A stretch of DNA of 64,000 nucleotides from Serratia plymuthica NBRC 102599 (lineage in GTDB: Bacteria > Pseudomonadota > Gammaproteobacteria > Enterobacterales > Enterobacteriaceae), in contig NZ_BCTU01000007.1 of assembly GCF_001590925.1 (NCBI RefSeq), forward strand, positions 245,211 to 309,210. The letters are read 5' to 3'. Shown piece after piece: positions 8,377 through 16,735 of this stretch. Made by a program: the position numbers and the translations under genes. The first letter of the stretch is position 1. Each line of letters opens with the position of its first letter. A model generated the notes under the pieces. It was given only the letters and a program-made list of their open reading frames with translations, searched no databases and had not been told where the DNA came from.

Positions 8377-8818
8377 CCTTAAGCTCCCTTCCTTTTAAAG
8401 AACATGTAATCACATGATTACATCATTACAGGTATCCGCGGGAATTAGCCCAAATGTTGTGATTCCCGCTTGCTTTTCCTTACCGTGTGTCAGCCCCCCT
8501 GGGTAAGGGCACCAAAAATAATTCAGCCGAGGTACCTTCCTAACTCAGGAAAATCTCCTTAATGGAATGGCGTTTTTTCACGATGTACATTATCACTAAC
8601 CTCGTGAATCTCTTGATACCTATATTGTGATCCAGTTCTTATTTTTAAGACTATATTTTTTAATGAGTTATCAATCATAAATTAATAATCAGCAGCGTTA
8701 CTCATCACACTAAAAAGAAGGAGCCAATGACACATCTATTTAATGAACTTATATCGTGATACCACTCATTACCAAATTATATAATAGAGATGCAAGCGCC
8801 CGCAGACTGATGCGGTCT
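8377..8818. other. Intergenic region, AT-rich, one operator-like dyad
   Basis: 442 bases with no supported gene. It contains the palindrome at 8405-8422 upstream of the two-gene operon. The remainder is AT-rich and lies downstream of the small secreted protein gene. Confidence 0.7.
8405..8422. promoter_or_regulatory. 18-bp dyad upstream of the unknown two-gene operon
   Basis: TGTAATCA-CA-TGATTACA is a perfect inverted repeat with 8-bp arms. It begins 29 bases upstream of the start codon at 8376. A third half-site, TCATTACA, follows directly at 8423-8430. The spacing is typical of a dimeric repressor or activator site. The regulator is unknown. Confidence 0.5.
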
Positions 8819-9151
8819 TTAAGGGGCCGGCGGTGCTGGCGGCGTATCCGGCAATGCCACGACCGAAATTCGTACCTCATAATGCTTGGCGCTGCCAGCC
8901 GGGATCACCGAGGTCAGCTTATTGATGGTTTCGGTCGGGTTGTCGCTGGCAGAGGTGGCGCAGAACAACTCCCCACCGTGACAGAAACCAGGTTTGGGCA
9001 TATGCCCCTCCGGGAAAGGCGGCAAGCGGAAGTCTTGTCCTGCCGGCGGCGCATTTTTATCTGTCGGAGCCGGAGCGGAAAGCGCACTGACGCTGAACAG
9101 CGTCGCGGCGGCCAGGAAAGGCAGTGCCAGTACTTTGCGTGCATTTTTCAT
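8819..9151 (-). CDS. Small secreted protein, function unknown
   Basis: 110 residues. MKNARKVLALPFLAAATLFSVSALSA is a clear Sec signal peptide. The mature protein is about 85 residues, Pro-rich, with two cysteines (GFCHGGELFCATS) likely disulfide-bonded in the periplasm, and a PPAPPAP tail. The start at 9151 has GAGG 8 bases upstream; the longer frame to 9223 lacks a signal-like start. No family recognised. Confidence 0.7.
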   Translation of the reverse strand: MKNARKVLALPFLAAATLFSVSALSAPAPTDKNAPPAGQDFRLPPFPEGHMPKPGFCHGGELFCATSASDNPTETINKLTSVIPAGSAKHYEVRISVVALPDTPPAPPAP

Positions 9152-9444
9152 GATATTGACCTCATTTGCCGGGATTAGGTTTAACCTACCCCGCCCCCGG
9201 CAGATGAGAAAGCCGCTTTTCACGACCTTTTCACACCGATGATCTTTGCTTACATCCTGACGCCAACGTGATCAAAGCTTAAGGATCTTGTAAAGATCAT
9301 GGGAAATTTATTTGATCATTCCTTATTGCAAACACTAGAAAAAGGGTTCGTCAGTTAAACCGGATTTATAAAGCACCTACCACTCATATGCACAGGCTGA
9401 GACCGCTTGTTATTAACGGATAAATCTAGCCTAACGGGTTATTA

Positions 9445-10611
9445 CTACTGTGATTTTTTCTTCTGCCGGAAGTTTTCATCGTCAATACAATAATGATAAG
9501 AATCGATGATCAACCCCGTCAGTCGCAAAATATTCTCTGGCCTATCAATGATGATATGTCCCCCAGCAGCGAGTTCTAAACCGGCGCGGATGATTTCAGC
9601 ATGCCTCTCTTCATTGATCTCCAAAGGGAGTAAAATGGTAGGCCTTTGTTTATTATCAAAATAACGTAGAATCCATCGCGTAGTCTTGCCCTGGAACAAG
9701 ATACTGTAATAACTCTCAGTGTCTTTTGCTGTCAGATCTGCGCTCTCTCCGAGAATCATCGCCACATTGTCGAATAAAGCTCTTTCAGCATGGGTAGTAA
9801 CAATCTTGCTGTTTTCTGGATCAATAATCGGCGCCAGTGGGTCAGTGTTGTTCTTTTCCTCACCTTTCGGGCCGCTTTCAGAGAGGGCTGCACTTTCAGA
9901 AGTTACAGACAGACCGGAAACAACCATTGCACTCACCGCCTTCTCAACCGCCAAACGAACTAAAGGCGTTATAGTTTCAAGAAAACGCTGGTTAAGTTGA
10001 CGCTGAACATTAGATCGATTTGCCACATACCTGACAAAATCCATGTCCACATCCCTTAAGCTTGCACTGATTGTTTTTGTGAATGATGTTAAGTAAATGC
10101 TCTCCTCAGCCAACGTTCTGAGAGCCTCAGGCTGGAATTGATCATGCCTAAACCTATAAAGCTGTTCAATATCAGAATCATTCAAATCATTAAAATCTAT
10201 CTTCAGAAATGGCGCGTCATCCATGATATTTTTATCTTTAAGATCGGTGAAAAAACGCCACTCTTTTCCGTTGGTGATCGCAGACACGGTGACTTCTGGG
10301 GTAGCATTAAAGTAACGTGAAAGCTGTGGGCTATGGTTTGTTAGGTTTTGATTGAAGGATTTAGCTTCAATAAACATAACAGGCACCGCATGACAGAAAA
10401 GAGAGTAATCAACCCGCTCACCCACCTTTACTCCTGGGAAATCAGCACCATACTCTGCCTTCACTTTCGTTGGGTCATAAGGATGAAAACCAAGAATTTC
10501 TAATAGTGGCAAAATCAGTGCCTGCTTTGTCGTTTCTTCCGTATTGCAATGTTGGCCGACCGTAGCCACATGATTCACATGTGCTTTGAGTTTATCTCTG
10601 AATGCATTCAT
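9445..10611 (-). CDS. Orphan HsdR N-terminal-domain protein (PD-(D/E)xK nuclease-like)
   Basis: 388 residues. Residues 25-90 match the type I restriction enzyme R-protein N-terminal domain: TEETTKQALILPLLEILGF, then Glu53, Asp68 (GERVDYSLF) and Glu82-x-Lys84 (VMFIEAKSF), the full PD-(D/E)xK set. No helicase motifs follow, and no HsdM or HsdS genes flank it, so it is not a normal type I subunit. Such stand-alone proteins occur in phages and islands. ATG 10611 is preceded by AGAGGG at 7 bases; the GTG at 10686 is rejected. Surrounding DNA is AT-rich, which suggests acquisition. DNA cleavage is inferred. Confidence 0.75.
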   Translation of the reverse strand: MNAFRDKLKAHVNHVATVGQHCNTEETTKQALILPLLEILGFHPYDPTKVKAEYGADFPGVKVGERVDYSLFCHAVPVMFIEAKSFNQNLTNHSPQLSRYFNATPEVTVSAITNGKEWRFFTDLKDKNIMDDAPFLKIDFNDLNDSDIEQLYRFRHDQFQPEALRTLAEESIYLTSFTKTISASLRDVDMDFVRYVANRSNVQRQLNQRFLETITPLVRLAVEKAVSAMVVSGLSVTSESAALSESGPKGEEKNNTDPLAPIIDPENSKIVTTHAERALFDNVAMILGESADLTAKDTESYYSILFQGKTTRWILRYFDNKQRPTILLPLEINEERHAEIIRAGLELAAGGHIIIDRPENILRLTGLIIDSYHYCIDDENFRQKKKSQ

Positions 10612-11054
10612 CAACCATCCCTCTTGCTGTGTGAAAAGTCCGTCATTTCTTAAAATGACATCTGCAGAAAAATTTACTACTTTCACATGAACCGCCTAAT
10701 AGGCTGCCCACTCATTTTTATTTCTGAAATAAAATCACATTAATCTTTAAACATTAAATATATAGCAGAAGGGCCAGACTTTGAGCAAAGCCATTTTGGA
10801 AAAATTGATGCACGAACAGAAATAATCGGCTATGTATTTTAACCAAATAAATCTATAGCAAATTAATAATTCCAAAGACAATTAAATGCCGTTTTTTTAC
10901 GCGTTTTTGTCAAATTTCATCGGTATCAGGAAGGAGATAAGCTAAAGGGGAAGGGATAACAGACAGATTTATTTAATAAAATATTTCAATAACTCAACAT
11001 CACAAAGTTTATTTCCTGCGTGGAGCGCAGCTTACAGCTGCGCTCCATCAGATC
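10612..11054. other. AT-rich intergenic region
   Basis: 443 bases between the start of the HsdR-N gene and the stop of ycaC. It is very AT-rich with no ORF. The only structure seen is the ycaC hairpin at 11021-11047. Confidence 0.7.
11021..11047 (-). terminator. Hairpin downstream of ycaC
   Basis: A perfect 12-bp stem (TGGAGCGCAGCT with AGCTGCGCTCCA) with a 3-base loop, 8 bases past the ycaC stop. No T-run follows on the minus strand, so termination is inferred from stability and position. Confidence 0.6.
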
Positions 11055-11681
11055 TTATTTACCGCGAGTCAGCGTGCTGTAACTGGTCATCAGGTTACGG
11101 TAGTCCGGGATATGATTGGAGAACAGCGCGCCCAGCCCTTCCACATCGTTGCGCCAGTCGCGGTGCAGCTCGCAGGCCACGCCGAACCAGGTCATCAGTT
11201 GCGCGCCTTCGGCTTCCATTCGGCTCCAGGCCGACTGACGCGTCAGCTCGTTGAAGGTGCCGGAGGCGTCGGTGACCACAAACACCTCAAAGCCTTCGCT
11301 GAGGGCGGACAGCGCCGGGAACGCCACGCATACCTCGGTGACCACGCCGGCGATAATCAACTGTTTACGACCGGTGGCTTTTACCGCTTTTACGAAGTCG
11401 TCGTTATCCCAGGCGTTAATCTGCCCCGGGCGAGGAATGAAAGGTGCGTCAGGGAATTGTGCCTTCAGTTCCGGCACCAGCGGGCCGTTCGGTCCCTCTT
11501 CGAAACTGGTAGTCAGGATGGTTGGCAGGTTGAAATACTTCGCTAAATCACCCAGCGCCAGTACGTTGTTTTTAAAACGATCGGGATCGATATCACGTAC
11601 CAGCGAAAGCAGCCCTGCCTGATGATCCACCAGCAATACGGCGGCCTGATCCTTGTCGAGGCGTTTGTAATTTGCAGCCAT
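11055..11681 (-). CDS. ycaC: YcaC family isochorismatase-like hydrolase
   Basis: 208 residues, nearly collinear with E. coli YcaC (LVDHQAGLLSLVRDI, AWDNDDFVKAVKATG, SNHIPDYRNLMTSY). The cysteine-hydrolase triad is visible: Asp of LLVDHQ, Lys of VKATGRKQ, and the nucleophilic Cys in GVVTEVCVAFPALSA. YcaC forms octamer rings, and its natural substrate is uncertain. It lies 122 bases downstream of a pirin gene on the same strand and may share its transcript and LysR control. Confidence 0.93.
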   Translation of the reverse strand: MAANYKRLDKDQAAVLLVDHQAGLLSLVRDIDPDRFKNNVLALGDLAKYFNLPTILTTSFEEGPNGPLVPELKAQFPDAPFIPRPGQINAWDNDDFVKAVKATGRKQLIIAGVVTEVCVAFPALSALSEGFEVFVVTDASGTFNELTRQSAWSRMEAEGAQLMTWFGVACELHRDWRNDVEGLGALFSNHIPDYRNLMTSYSTLTRGK

Positions 11682-11803
11682 GGTTTACTCCTGTTGGGTT
11701 TTTGATTATTGCGGATATAGCGCCCCGGCCACAACGCCGGGAGCGCAGAGGTTTAAGTGTAGTGTCTGACCCGGAGAACTTGCTCCGGGCCAGCAGGGAT
11801 GGT

Positions 11804-12685
11804 TTAACTCGCCCCGTACTCAGCCGCCATAGTGCCGAACTTGCCGCCGTTAAAATCGCTGAAAGCCTGCTGGATTTCAGCATCGCTGTTCATCACGAAC
11901 GGGCCGTAGCCGACGATAGGCTCATCGATCGGTTCGCCGCTCAGTACCAGCAAGGCGACATCGTTGTTGGCTTCGATAGTGATCGAATCGCCCGCACGGT
12001 CAAACCTGACCATTTGGGTTTCGCGCACCACTTCCTCGCCGTTAACATGAATGGCACCGTGCAGCATCACCAACGCCAGGGTATGGCCTTCTTCCACGGT
12101 CAACGTGGTGGTGTGGCCGGCGTTCAGCTTCATGTCCCACACATTGAGCGGGCTGAAGGTGCGTGCCGGGCCGGCGTGGCCGCCAAAGTTACCGGCAATC
12201 ACCCGCACCTGCCCTGCGCCGTCCGCCAGCGGAACCACCGGAATATCCGCATTCAGCAGCGTCTGGTAACCCGGCTCGGCCATTTTGTCCTTGGCCGGCA
12301 GGTTGACCCACAGTTGCACCATTTCCATGGTGCCGCCGTTGCGCGAGAAATCCCGTGAATGGAACTCTTCGTGCAAAATACCCGAGGCGGCGGTCATCCA
12401 TTGCACGTCGCCGGGGCCAATCACCCCGCCGCTGCCGGTGGAATCGCGGTGCTCCACTTCCCCCTGATACACGATGGTCACCGTTTCAAACCCGCGATGC
12501 GGGTGCTGACCAACGCCGCGGGTGCCGGAGGCGGAACGGAATTTGGTTGGTGCGGCATGATCCAACAGCAGGAACGGGCTCATTTCCGCCCCCAAATCGT
12601 TGTAGGAGAACAGCGAATTCACCAGGAAACCGTTGCCGACCCAATGGGCTTCAGGGCTGTCGTAAATACCGAGGATCTTTTTCAT
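11804..12685 (-). CDS. Pirin family protein (bicupin)
   Basis: 293 residues with two cupin domains. The N-terminal cupin carries the metal site region GVGQHPHRGFETVTIVYQGEVEHRDSTG (two His, a Glu and a further His), and ASGILHEEFHSRDF follows. The C-terminal domain (YGPFVMNSDAEIQQAFSDF) is the pirin C-terminal signature. Bacterial pirins act as quercetinases or redox-responsive proteins; E. coli YhaK is a comparable case beside the LysR gene yhaJ. It is divergent from a LysR regulator and upstream of ycaC. The substrate is unknown. Confidence 0.9.
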   Translation of the reverse strand: MKKILGIYDSPEAHWVGNGFLVNSLFSYNDLGAEMSPFLLLDHAAPTKFRSASGTRGVGQHPHRGFETVTIVYQGEVEHRDSTGSGGVIGPGDVQWMTAASGILHEEFHSRDFSRNGGTMEMVQLWVNLPAKDKMAEPGYQTLLNADIPVVPLADGAGQVRVIAGNFGGHAGPARTFSPLNVWDMKLNAGHTTTLTVEEGHTLALVMLHGAIHVNGEEVVRETQMVRFDRAGDSITIEANNDVALLVLSGEPIDEPIVGYGPFVMNSDAEIQQAFSDFNGGKFGTMAAEYGAS

Positions 12686-12780
12686 CTTGAACTCCCGTTT
12701 CAGGTCTCGCGACCTTAGGTTGATGCCAGAAGTCTAATTGAACGCCATTTGCCGCAGTAGTAGGCAAGATGTACACTCAG

Positions 12781-12798
12781 CGTTCTACACATAGAACG
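12781..12798. promoter_or_regulatory. Palindrome in the pirin/LysR divergent promoter
   Basis: CGTTCTA-CACA-TAGAACG is a perfect inverted repeat with 7-bp arms. It ends 13 bases before the LysR start codon. It also fits the T-N11-A pattern of LysR sites. Likely the binding site of the adjacent regulator. Confidence 0.5.
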
Positions 12799-12811
12799 AT
12801 AAGGACGGGTG

Positions 12812-13720
12812 ATGTTCACCGATTTGAACGATCTGTTTTATTTCGCCAGCGTGGTCGATCATCAGGGATTTGCACCGGCCGGCCGGGCATTGGGCATTCC
12901 GAAGTCCAAGCTCAGCCGCCGCGTGGCGCTGCTGGAAGAGCGCCTGGGCGTACGCCTGATCCAGCGTTCAACCCGGCGTTTCTCCGTCACCGAAGTCGGT
13001 CAGAACTACTACGTTCACTGCAAGGCGATGCTGGTGGAGGCCGACGCCGCGCAGCAGGCCATTGAGCAAACCCGCGCGGAGCCCTGCGGAACGGTGCGCA
13101 TGTCTTGCCCGGTGGCGCTCCTGCATACCCGCGTCGGCAGTATGGTGGCGGCCTTTATGGCCGATTACCCCAAAGTGACGGTCCATCTGGAAGCCACCAA
13201 TCGCCGGGTGGATGTCGTGGGCGAAGGCCTGGATCTGGCGATCCGCGTGCGGCCGCCGCCGCTGGAAGACAGCGATCTGGTGTTGAAGATCCTGGCTCAA
13301 CGCATCTGGTACATCGCCGCCAGCCCCGCGCTGGTTCGGACCCTTGGCCCGGTGCAACGGCCTGACGAATTGGATAAATACCCGACGCTCGATCTTGGGC
13401 CGGCGCGGGCACAGCACCAATGGCAACTGACCGGGCCGGCCGGTGAGAAAGTGGAATGGGAGCACAGGCCGCGGCTGGTTACCGACGATATGCTGATGCT
13501 GCGTACCGCGGCGATTGCCGGCGTCGGCATTGTGCAGTTGCCGTCGATGATGATGCGCGACAACATGCTGCGCGGCGAGCTGGTGCCATTGCTGCCCGGT
13601 TGGCAACCGCAGGGCGGCGTTGTGCATGCGGTCTATCCGTCACGCCGTGGGCTGCTGCCGGCGGTGCGGTTGCTGCTCGACTATTTGTCCCGGCAGTTCG
13701 CGATCCTCGAGGAAGAGTGA
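12812..13720 (+). CDS. LysR-family transcriptional regulator (pirin-linked)
   Basis: 302 residues. The N-terminal winged HTH (FTDLNDLFYFASVVDHQGFA to ERLGVRLIQRSTR, residues 1-60) is typical. A LysR substrate-binding domain follows (ATNRRVDVVGEGLDLAIRV; late GVGIVQLPSMM). ATG 12812 is used rather than the GTG three bases earlier; AAGGA lies upstream. It is of the AaeR/DmlR-like subgroup, including regulators such as E. coli YhaJ that pair with pirin genes. It is expected to control the divergent pirin-ycaC pair and itself. Confidence 0.88.
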   Translation: MFTDLNDLFYFASVVDHQGFAPAGRALGIPKSKLSRRVALLEERLGVRLIQRSTRRFSVTEVGQNYYVHCKAMLVEADAAQQAIEQTRAEPCGTVRMSCPVALLHTRVGSMVAAFMADYPKVTVHLEATNRRVDVVGEGLDLAIRVRPPPLEDSDLVLKILAQRIWYIAASPALVRTLGPVQRPDELDKYPTLDLGPARAQHQWQLTGPAGEKVEWEHRPRLVTDDMLMLRTAAIAGVGIVQLPSMMMRDNMLRGELVPLLPGWQPQGGVVHAVYPSRRGLLPAVRLLLDYLSRQFAILEEE

Positions 13721-14104
13721 TCAGGCGGTAATTTCGATGGCGTTACCGTCGGGATCGCGGATGATCGCCTCATAAAAACCATCGCCGGTCCAGCGCGGTG
13801 GCGCCTGCAGGATACCCTCCTGCCGGGCGCGCTGCGCCAACATATCGACCTGGCCCTCGTCACCGACCGACAGCGCGATATGCGCCCAGCCCACGCGCTC
13901 GTTGGCCTGTTCCGCCGGCAGCAGATCCGGCAGGCGCATAATTTCCAACTGCGGACCGCCAGCCAGGCTGACAAAGCGGGAAACAAAACCCGGGCGGTTG
14001 CGGCTAACGTATTCCTCGCCGGCAACGCCGTTGAAATAGCGCTGCCAGAACGCCATCTGGGCATCGATATTGCGGGTCCACAGTGCAACATGGGCTATTT
14101 TCAT
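13721..14104 (-). CDS. VOC family (glyoxalase/bleomycin-resistance fold) protein
   Basis: 127 residues, one vicinal-oxygen-chelate domain: the first beta-alpha-beta module starts MKIAHVALWTRNIDAQMAFW with a His metal ligand. The second has AHIALSVG and ends YEAIIRDPDGNAIEIT, with a Glu ligand. Reaction unknown (lyase, dioxygenase or thiol transferase). It starts one base after the DeoR stop codon (GGAG inside the deoR-type gene is its ribosome binding site), so the two are coupled. Its stop codon abuts that of the convergent LysR gene. Confidence 0.85.
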   Translation of the reverse strand: MKIAHVALWTRNIDAQMAFWQRYFNGVAGEEYVSRNRPGFVSRFVSLAGGPQLEIMRLPDLLPAEQANERVGWAHIALSVGDEGQVDMLAQRARQEGILQAPPRWTGDGFYEAIIRDPDGNAIEITA

Positions 14105-14105
14105 C

Positions 14106-14888
14106 TCAGTCTCCGTTAGGTGAATCGCCATACAACACCTTGCCGCCTCCCTGGATCACCTGCTGTTCGAGTTGCGGATGCCCGCCGCTCAGGGTAACCA
14201 GATAATCGACTCGCCCGGCGGGCAGAAAGGTGTAAGGGGCGAAGGTGTTGAGTTTGTCGCGGGTGCACAGCACCGCGACGTTGCCCGAGCGCGTCAGCAG
14301 GCGCTGTTTGAACTGGGCATCCTGGTAATTGAGCGCCGAAAAGCCACTGACCGGGTCGTAGGCACAGATGCCGATAAAGGCCATATCAAAATGAAAACCG
14401 TCAATTTCCTGCGCAGCTTTCGTATCCACGCAGCCGCCCACCTCGGCATCCAGTTCGCCACCGATTAAAATCGTGCGGATCCCCGGCCGCTCCAACATTT
14501 TACTGGCGATGGAAAGCGCGTTAGTGACGACGGTCAGCCGCTGGTCGCGCGGCAGCAGGTCGGCCAGATACAGATGAGTGCTGCCGGCATCAAGGAAAAT
14601 GATCTGCCCCTGCGTCACCAACTCCCGCGCGGCCAGCGCCAGCGCCTGCTTCTCGTCGCCGCTTAAATGCAGCCGTTCACTCATCGGCCCGGATGCCGGC
14701 GTGGGCGCCAGCGCGCCGCCATAAATGCGCTTGCACAGGTTTTGCGCCGCCAGTTGGCGCAGATCGCGCCGAATGGTAGCTTCGGTGGTATTCAGGCGTT
14801 CCGCCATTTCAGCCGCCAACACCCGTCCCTGGCGCTGCAAGGTGGCGAGGATCGCGTCATGACGTTCATTGGGTAACAGTTTGGACAT
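14106..14888 (-). CDS. DeoR-family transcriptional regulator
   Basis: 260 residues. The DeoR N-terminal HTH signature is complete (NERHDAILATLQRQGRVLAA ... LNTTEATIRRDLRQLAAQNL, residues 6-50). The C-terminal DeoRC sensor domain has the usual IFLDAGSTHLYLADLLP and VVTNALSIA phosphate-sugar binding loops. The start at 14888 begins the family N-terminus; the ORF extends upstream only as noncoding sequence. Coupled to the VOC gene downstream, its likely target. Four tandem 10-mers upstream (14911-14950) look like its operator. Confidence 0.9.
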   Translation of the reverse strand: MSKLLPNERHDAILATLQRQGRVLAAEMAERLNTTEATIRRDLRQLAAQNLCKRIYGGALAPTPASGPMSERLHLSGDEKQALALAARELVTQGQIIFLDAGSTHLYLADLLPRDQRLTVVTNALSIASKMLERPGIRTILIGGELDAEVGGCVDTKAAQEIDGFHFDMAFIGICAYDPVSGFSALNYQDAQFKQRLLTRSGNVAVLCTRDKLNTFAPYTFLPAGRVDYLVTLSGGHPQLEQQVIQGGGKVLYGDSPNGD

Positions 14889-14910
14889 TTTCAGGCTCAA
14901 GGTGCATAAC

Positions 14911-14950
14911 CGATCACAAATGTACACAAACGAACAAAATCGTACAACAA
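14911..14950. repeat. Four tandem 10-base units upstream of the deoR-type gene
   Basis: CGATCACAAA, TGTACACAAA, CGAACAAAAT and CGTACAACAA follow each other without gaps, with approximate consensus CGTACACAAA. Read on the other strand they give TTTGTG/TTGTTCG half-sites, the type bound by DeoR-family repressors. One helical turn per unit would place all sites on one DNA face. Confidence 0.5.
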
Positions 14951-15060
14951 TCAGGAGAAAGAAAAATGCCGGGGAGGGATTTTCGTCGGCAAGATGTTGG
15001 CTATACTGAGGCAAGCATCGTTACCGCAGAACGTAACGGCTTGGGCGCTAAGGGAAAAAG

Positions 15061-15678
15061 ATGCTGTTGAAAATCGCGAAGTGGCTATTTCAATTACCGG
15101 TCAGGCTGTTCGGATCCATCTTCAGGAATCGCCTGACGATATTTATCTTCTTTATGCTGATTGCCGCTGGGGTATTCAGCGCCAAACGTTATCTGCGCGC
15201 ACATCAACATGACGATGAATTTGTGACGACCACCCCCATCGATTACAACCGGGCAAGCCTGCGTGAAATGCCGCTGCGCGAAGCGCGTGAACAGTGCGGC
15301 GGGCCGTTGCACGACAATGCCGGGCAAGCCTGGCCAGCCTCGGCAGGCTATCTGCATCAGCCGGAACGCCGGGCCGATACCGGCCTGCATCGTCTGACGC
15401 TGGACAATCAAGGCAATGATTTTGCGGTGTTGGTCAGGCTGGAAACGCCCGCAGCGCCGCAACAGCTGGCGGAGGTGTTTATTCCCGCCGCCGGCAACTT
15501 CGATGTCAAAATCGATTCAACAGCGGAACACGTGATGAAAATCAAGAACATCAAGAGCGGCTGCAACTTCCGCTCCAAAGCGTTCACCCTGGGCAAAGAC
15601 AGCGATTGGCGGATGCCGCTGAAGATGGGCTCGAACAGCGGCATCGAGTTCCAATCCATCAGCGATCGCGAGTTCTGA
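15061..15678 (+). CDS. Membrane-anchored protein of unknown function
   Basis: 205 residues. One transmembrane helix (about 24-40, RLTIFIFFMLIAAGVFSA) follows a basic N-terminus, so the C-terminal 165 residues should be periplasmic. Two cysteines (REQCGGPL, KSGCNFRS) could pair. The ending DSDWRMPLKMGSNSGIEFQS is well defined but I cannot assign a family. The gene has its own start with AAGGGA upstream and is flanked by the divergent deoR-type gene. Confidence 0.65.
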   Translation: MLLKIAKWLFQLPVRLFGSIFRNRLTIFIFFMLIAAGVFSAKRYLRAHQHDDEFVTTTPIDYNRASLREMPLREAREQCGGPLHDNAGQAWPASAGYLHQPERRADTGLHRLTLDNQGNDFAVLVRLETPAAPQQLAEVFIPAAGNFDVKIDSTAEHVMKIKNIKSGCNFRSKAFTLGKDSDWRMPLKMGSNSGIEFQSISDREF

Positions 15679-15713
15679 TACGGCACCAGATGAAGGCTCC
15701 GATGCCGTCAGGC

Positions 15714-15977
15714 TTACTTGTTCACCGGGTGATCGCGCCGGAACAATTCCCAGCTCTCGATTTCCTGGCCGCTCGGCAAAGTGCAAGTGGAATACTGGCC
15801 GTCGGCGTTGTGCCTGGCGTTCAGCTTGCCGCCGATCTCGGTGCAATAAACGTCTGCCGGGTTTGCCATCCCGACCGCTTTCACCTGCGGCGGTGGCGGC
15901 GCCTCCGGCGTTTTTACCGCACAACCTTGTAGCAGCGTCACCCCTGCCAACAGGGAGGCCATTAGAGTTTTTTTCAT
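15714..15977 (-). CDS. DUF333 domain-containing lipoprotein
   Basis: 87 residues. MKKTLMASLLAGVTLLQGC is a lipoprotein signal with lipobox LLQGC. The mature part is a single DUF333 domain: MANPADVYCTEIGGKLNARH ... YSTCTLPSGQEIESWELFRRD. Members are small envelope proteins found in enterobacteria with no known activity. The start at 15977 is chosen because it begins the signal; the 10 extra residues upstream are unlikely. Confidence 0.85.
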   Translation of the reverse strand: MKKTLMASLLAGVTLLQGCAVKTPEAPPPPQVKAVGMANPADVYCTEIGGKLNARHNADGQYSTCTLPSGQEIESWELFRRDHPVNK

Positions 15978-16032
15978 TTTTGCTCTTATCGCCCCCATGA
16001 ATTTCACGTTGCAGCTTGAAATACGACGGGGA

Positions 16033-16067
16033 AATAAAAACGGCGGGTGGCCGCAGCCCCCGCCGTT
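16033..16067 (-). terminator. Terminator of the DUF2501 gene
   Basis: On the minus strand a 9-bp stem (AACGGCGGG with CCCGCCGTT) is followed by TTTATTT, 8 bases beyond the stop codon. Confidence 0.85.
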
Positions 16068-16074
16068 CAGGCTA

Positions 16075-16560
16075 TCAGGAAATAAAGGACGCGCCCTGCT
16101 TGAGCACCAGATCGCAGGCTTTTTGCTTCACTTTCTCGGTGATTTGCGAAACGCCCAGGTTGTTCAGATCCAGGCTTTTGCCTTCGCCGGTTTTCAACAG
16201 ACCGCCCAGCCCTTGCTGGTAGTCCTGGCTCTTGGCGTTTTCCGTGCTGCTGATGCCTAACTTACTCAGCAATTGGTCTTTCACCGCTTCGGTGCCATTG
16301 GCCGACAACACATTGTTTTTCACGCAATATTGCAGGATGCCGGCAGCGTTGGTCATGCTGCCGGAACTCAGCGCTTTATCGCCGCCATTCAGCAGGCCGG
16401 TCAGGGAAGACAGCGAGGTGCCGCCAGTGCTGCCCCCTGACTTGGTCAGTTCACCGGCGGCGCTGCTGATGGAATCCATCAGTCCGGCAGCCTGCGCTGC
16501 CCCGCAGGTCATAGCCGTGGTCAAGGTCAGCGCCAACAGTAAACGATGTTTGGTATTCAT
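16075..16560 (-). CDS. DUF2501 family exported protein (YjjA-like)
   Basis: 161 residues. A Sec signal (MNTKHRLLLALTLTTAMTCGAAQA) precedes a Ser/Gly/Leu-rich stretch (about 30-65) and the conserved DUF2501 C-terminus (NAAGILQYCVKNNVL, YQQGLGGLLKTGEGKSLDL, KVKQKACDLVLKQG). Two cysteines are conserved in this C-terminal part and may form a disulfide. E. coli YjjA belongs to the same family. The function is unknown. Confidence 0.85.
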   Translation of the reverse strand: MNTKHRLLLALTLTTAMTCGAAQAAGLMDSISSAAGELTKSGGSTGGTSLSSLTGLLNGGDKALSSGSMTNAAGILQYCVKNNVLSANGTEAVKDQLLSKLGISSTENAKSQDYQQGLGGLLKTGEGKSLDLNNLGVSQITEKVKQKACDLVLKQGASFIS

Positions 16561-16735
16561 GGGGGTAAAGCTCCTGTTATTTCCCGAAAACGGCGCGCTC
16601 TACGCAATGCGCCGGGTCACCTCTTCCGACGCCACCGTTGCCGACAAGTTCCTTTTATCTGTTGCAGCAGCCGTTTTTCAGAATTCAGGTAATTTTTTGG
16701 GGGGGGGAGCAGCGGACCCAACGGCCCGCTGGAAA

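Noticed and set aside
16699..16707. Run of nine G residues, considered as a phase-variable tract
   Set aside because: It lies downstream of the pagP stop codon, not within a reading frame or between promoter elements.
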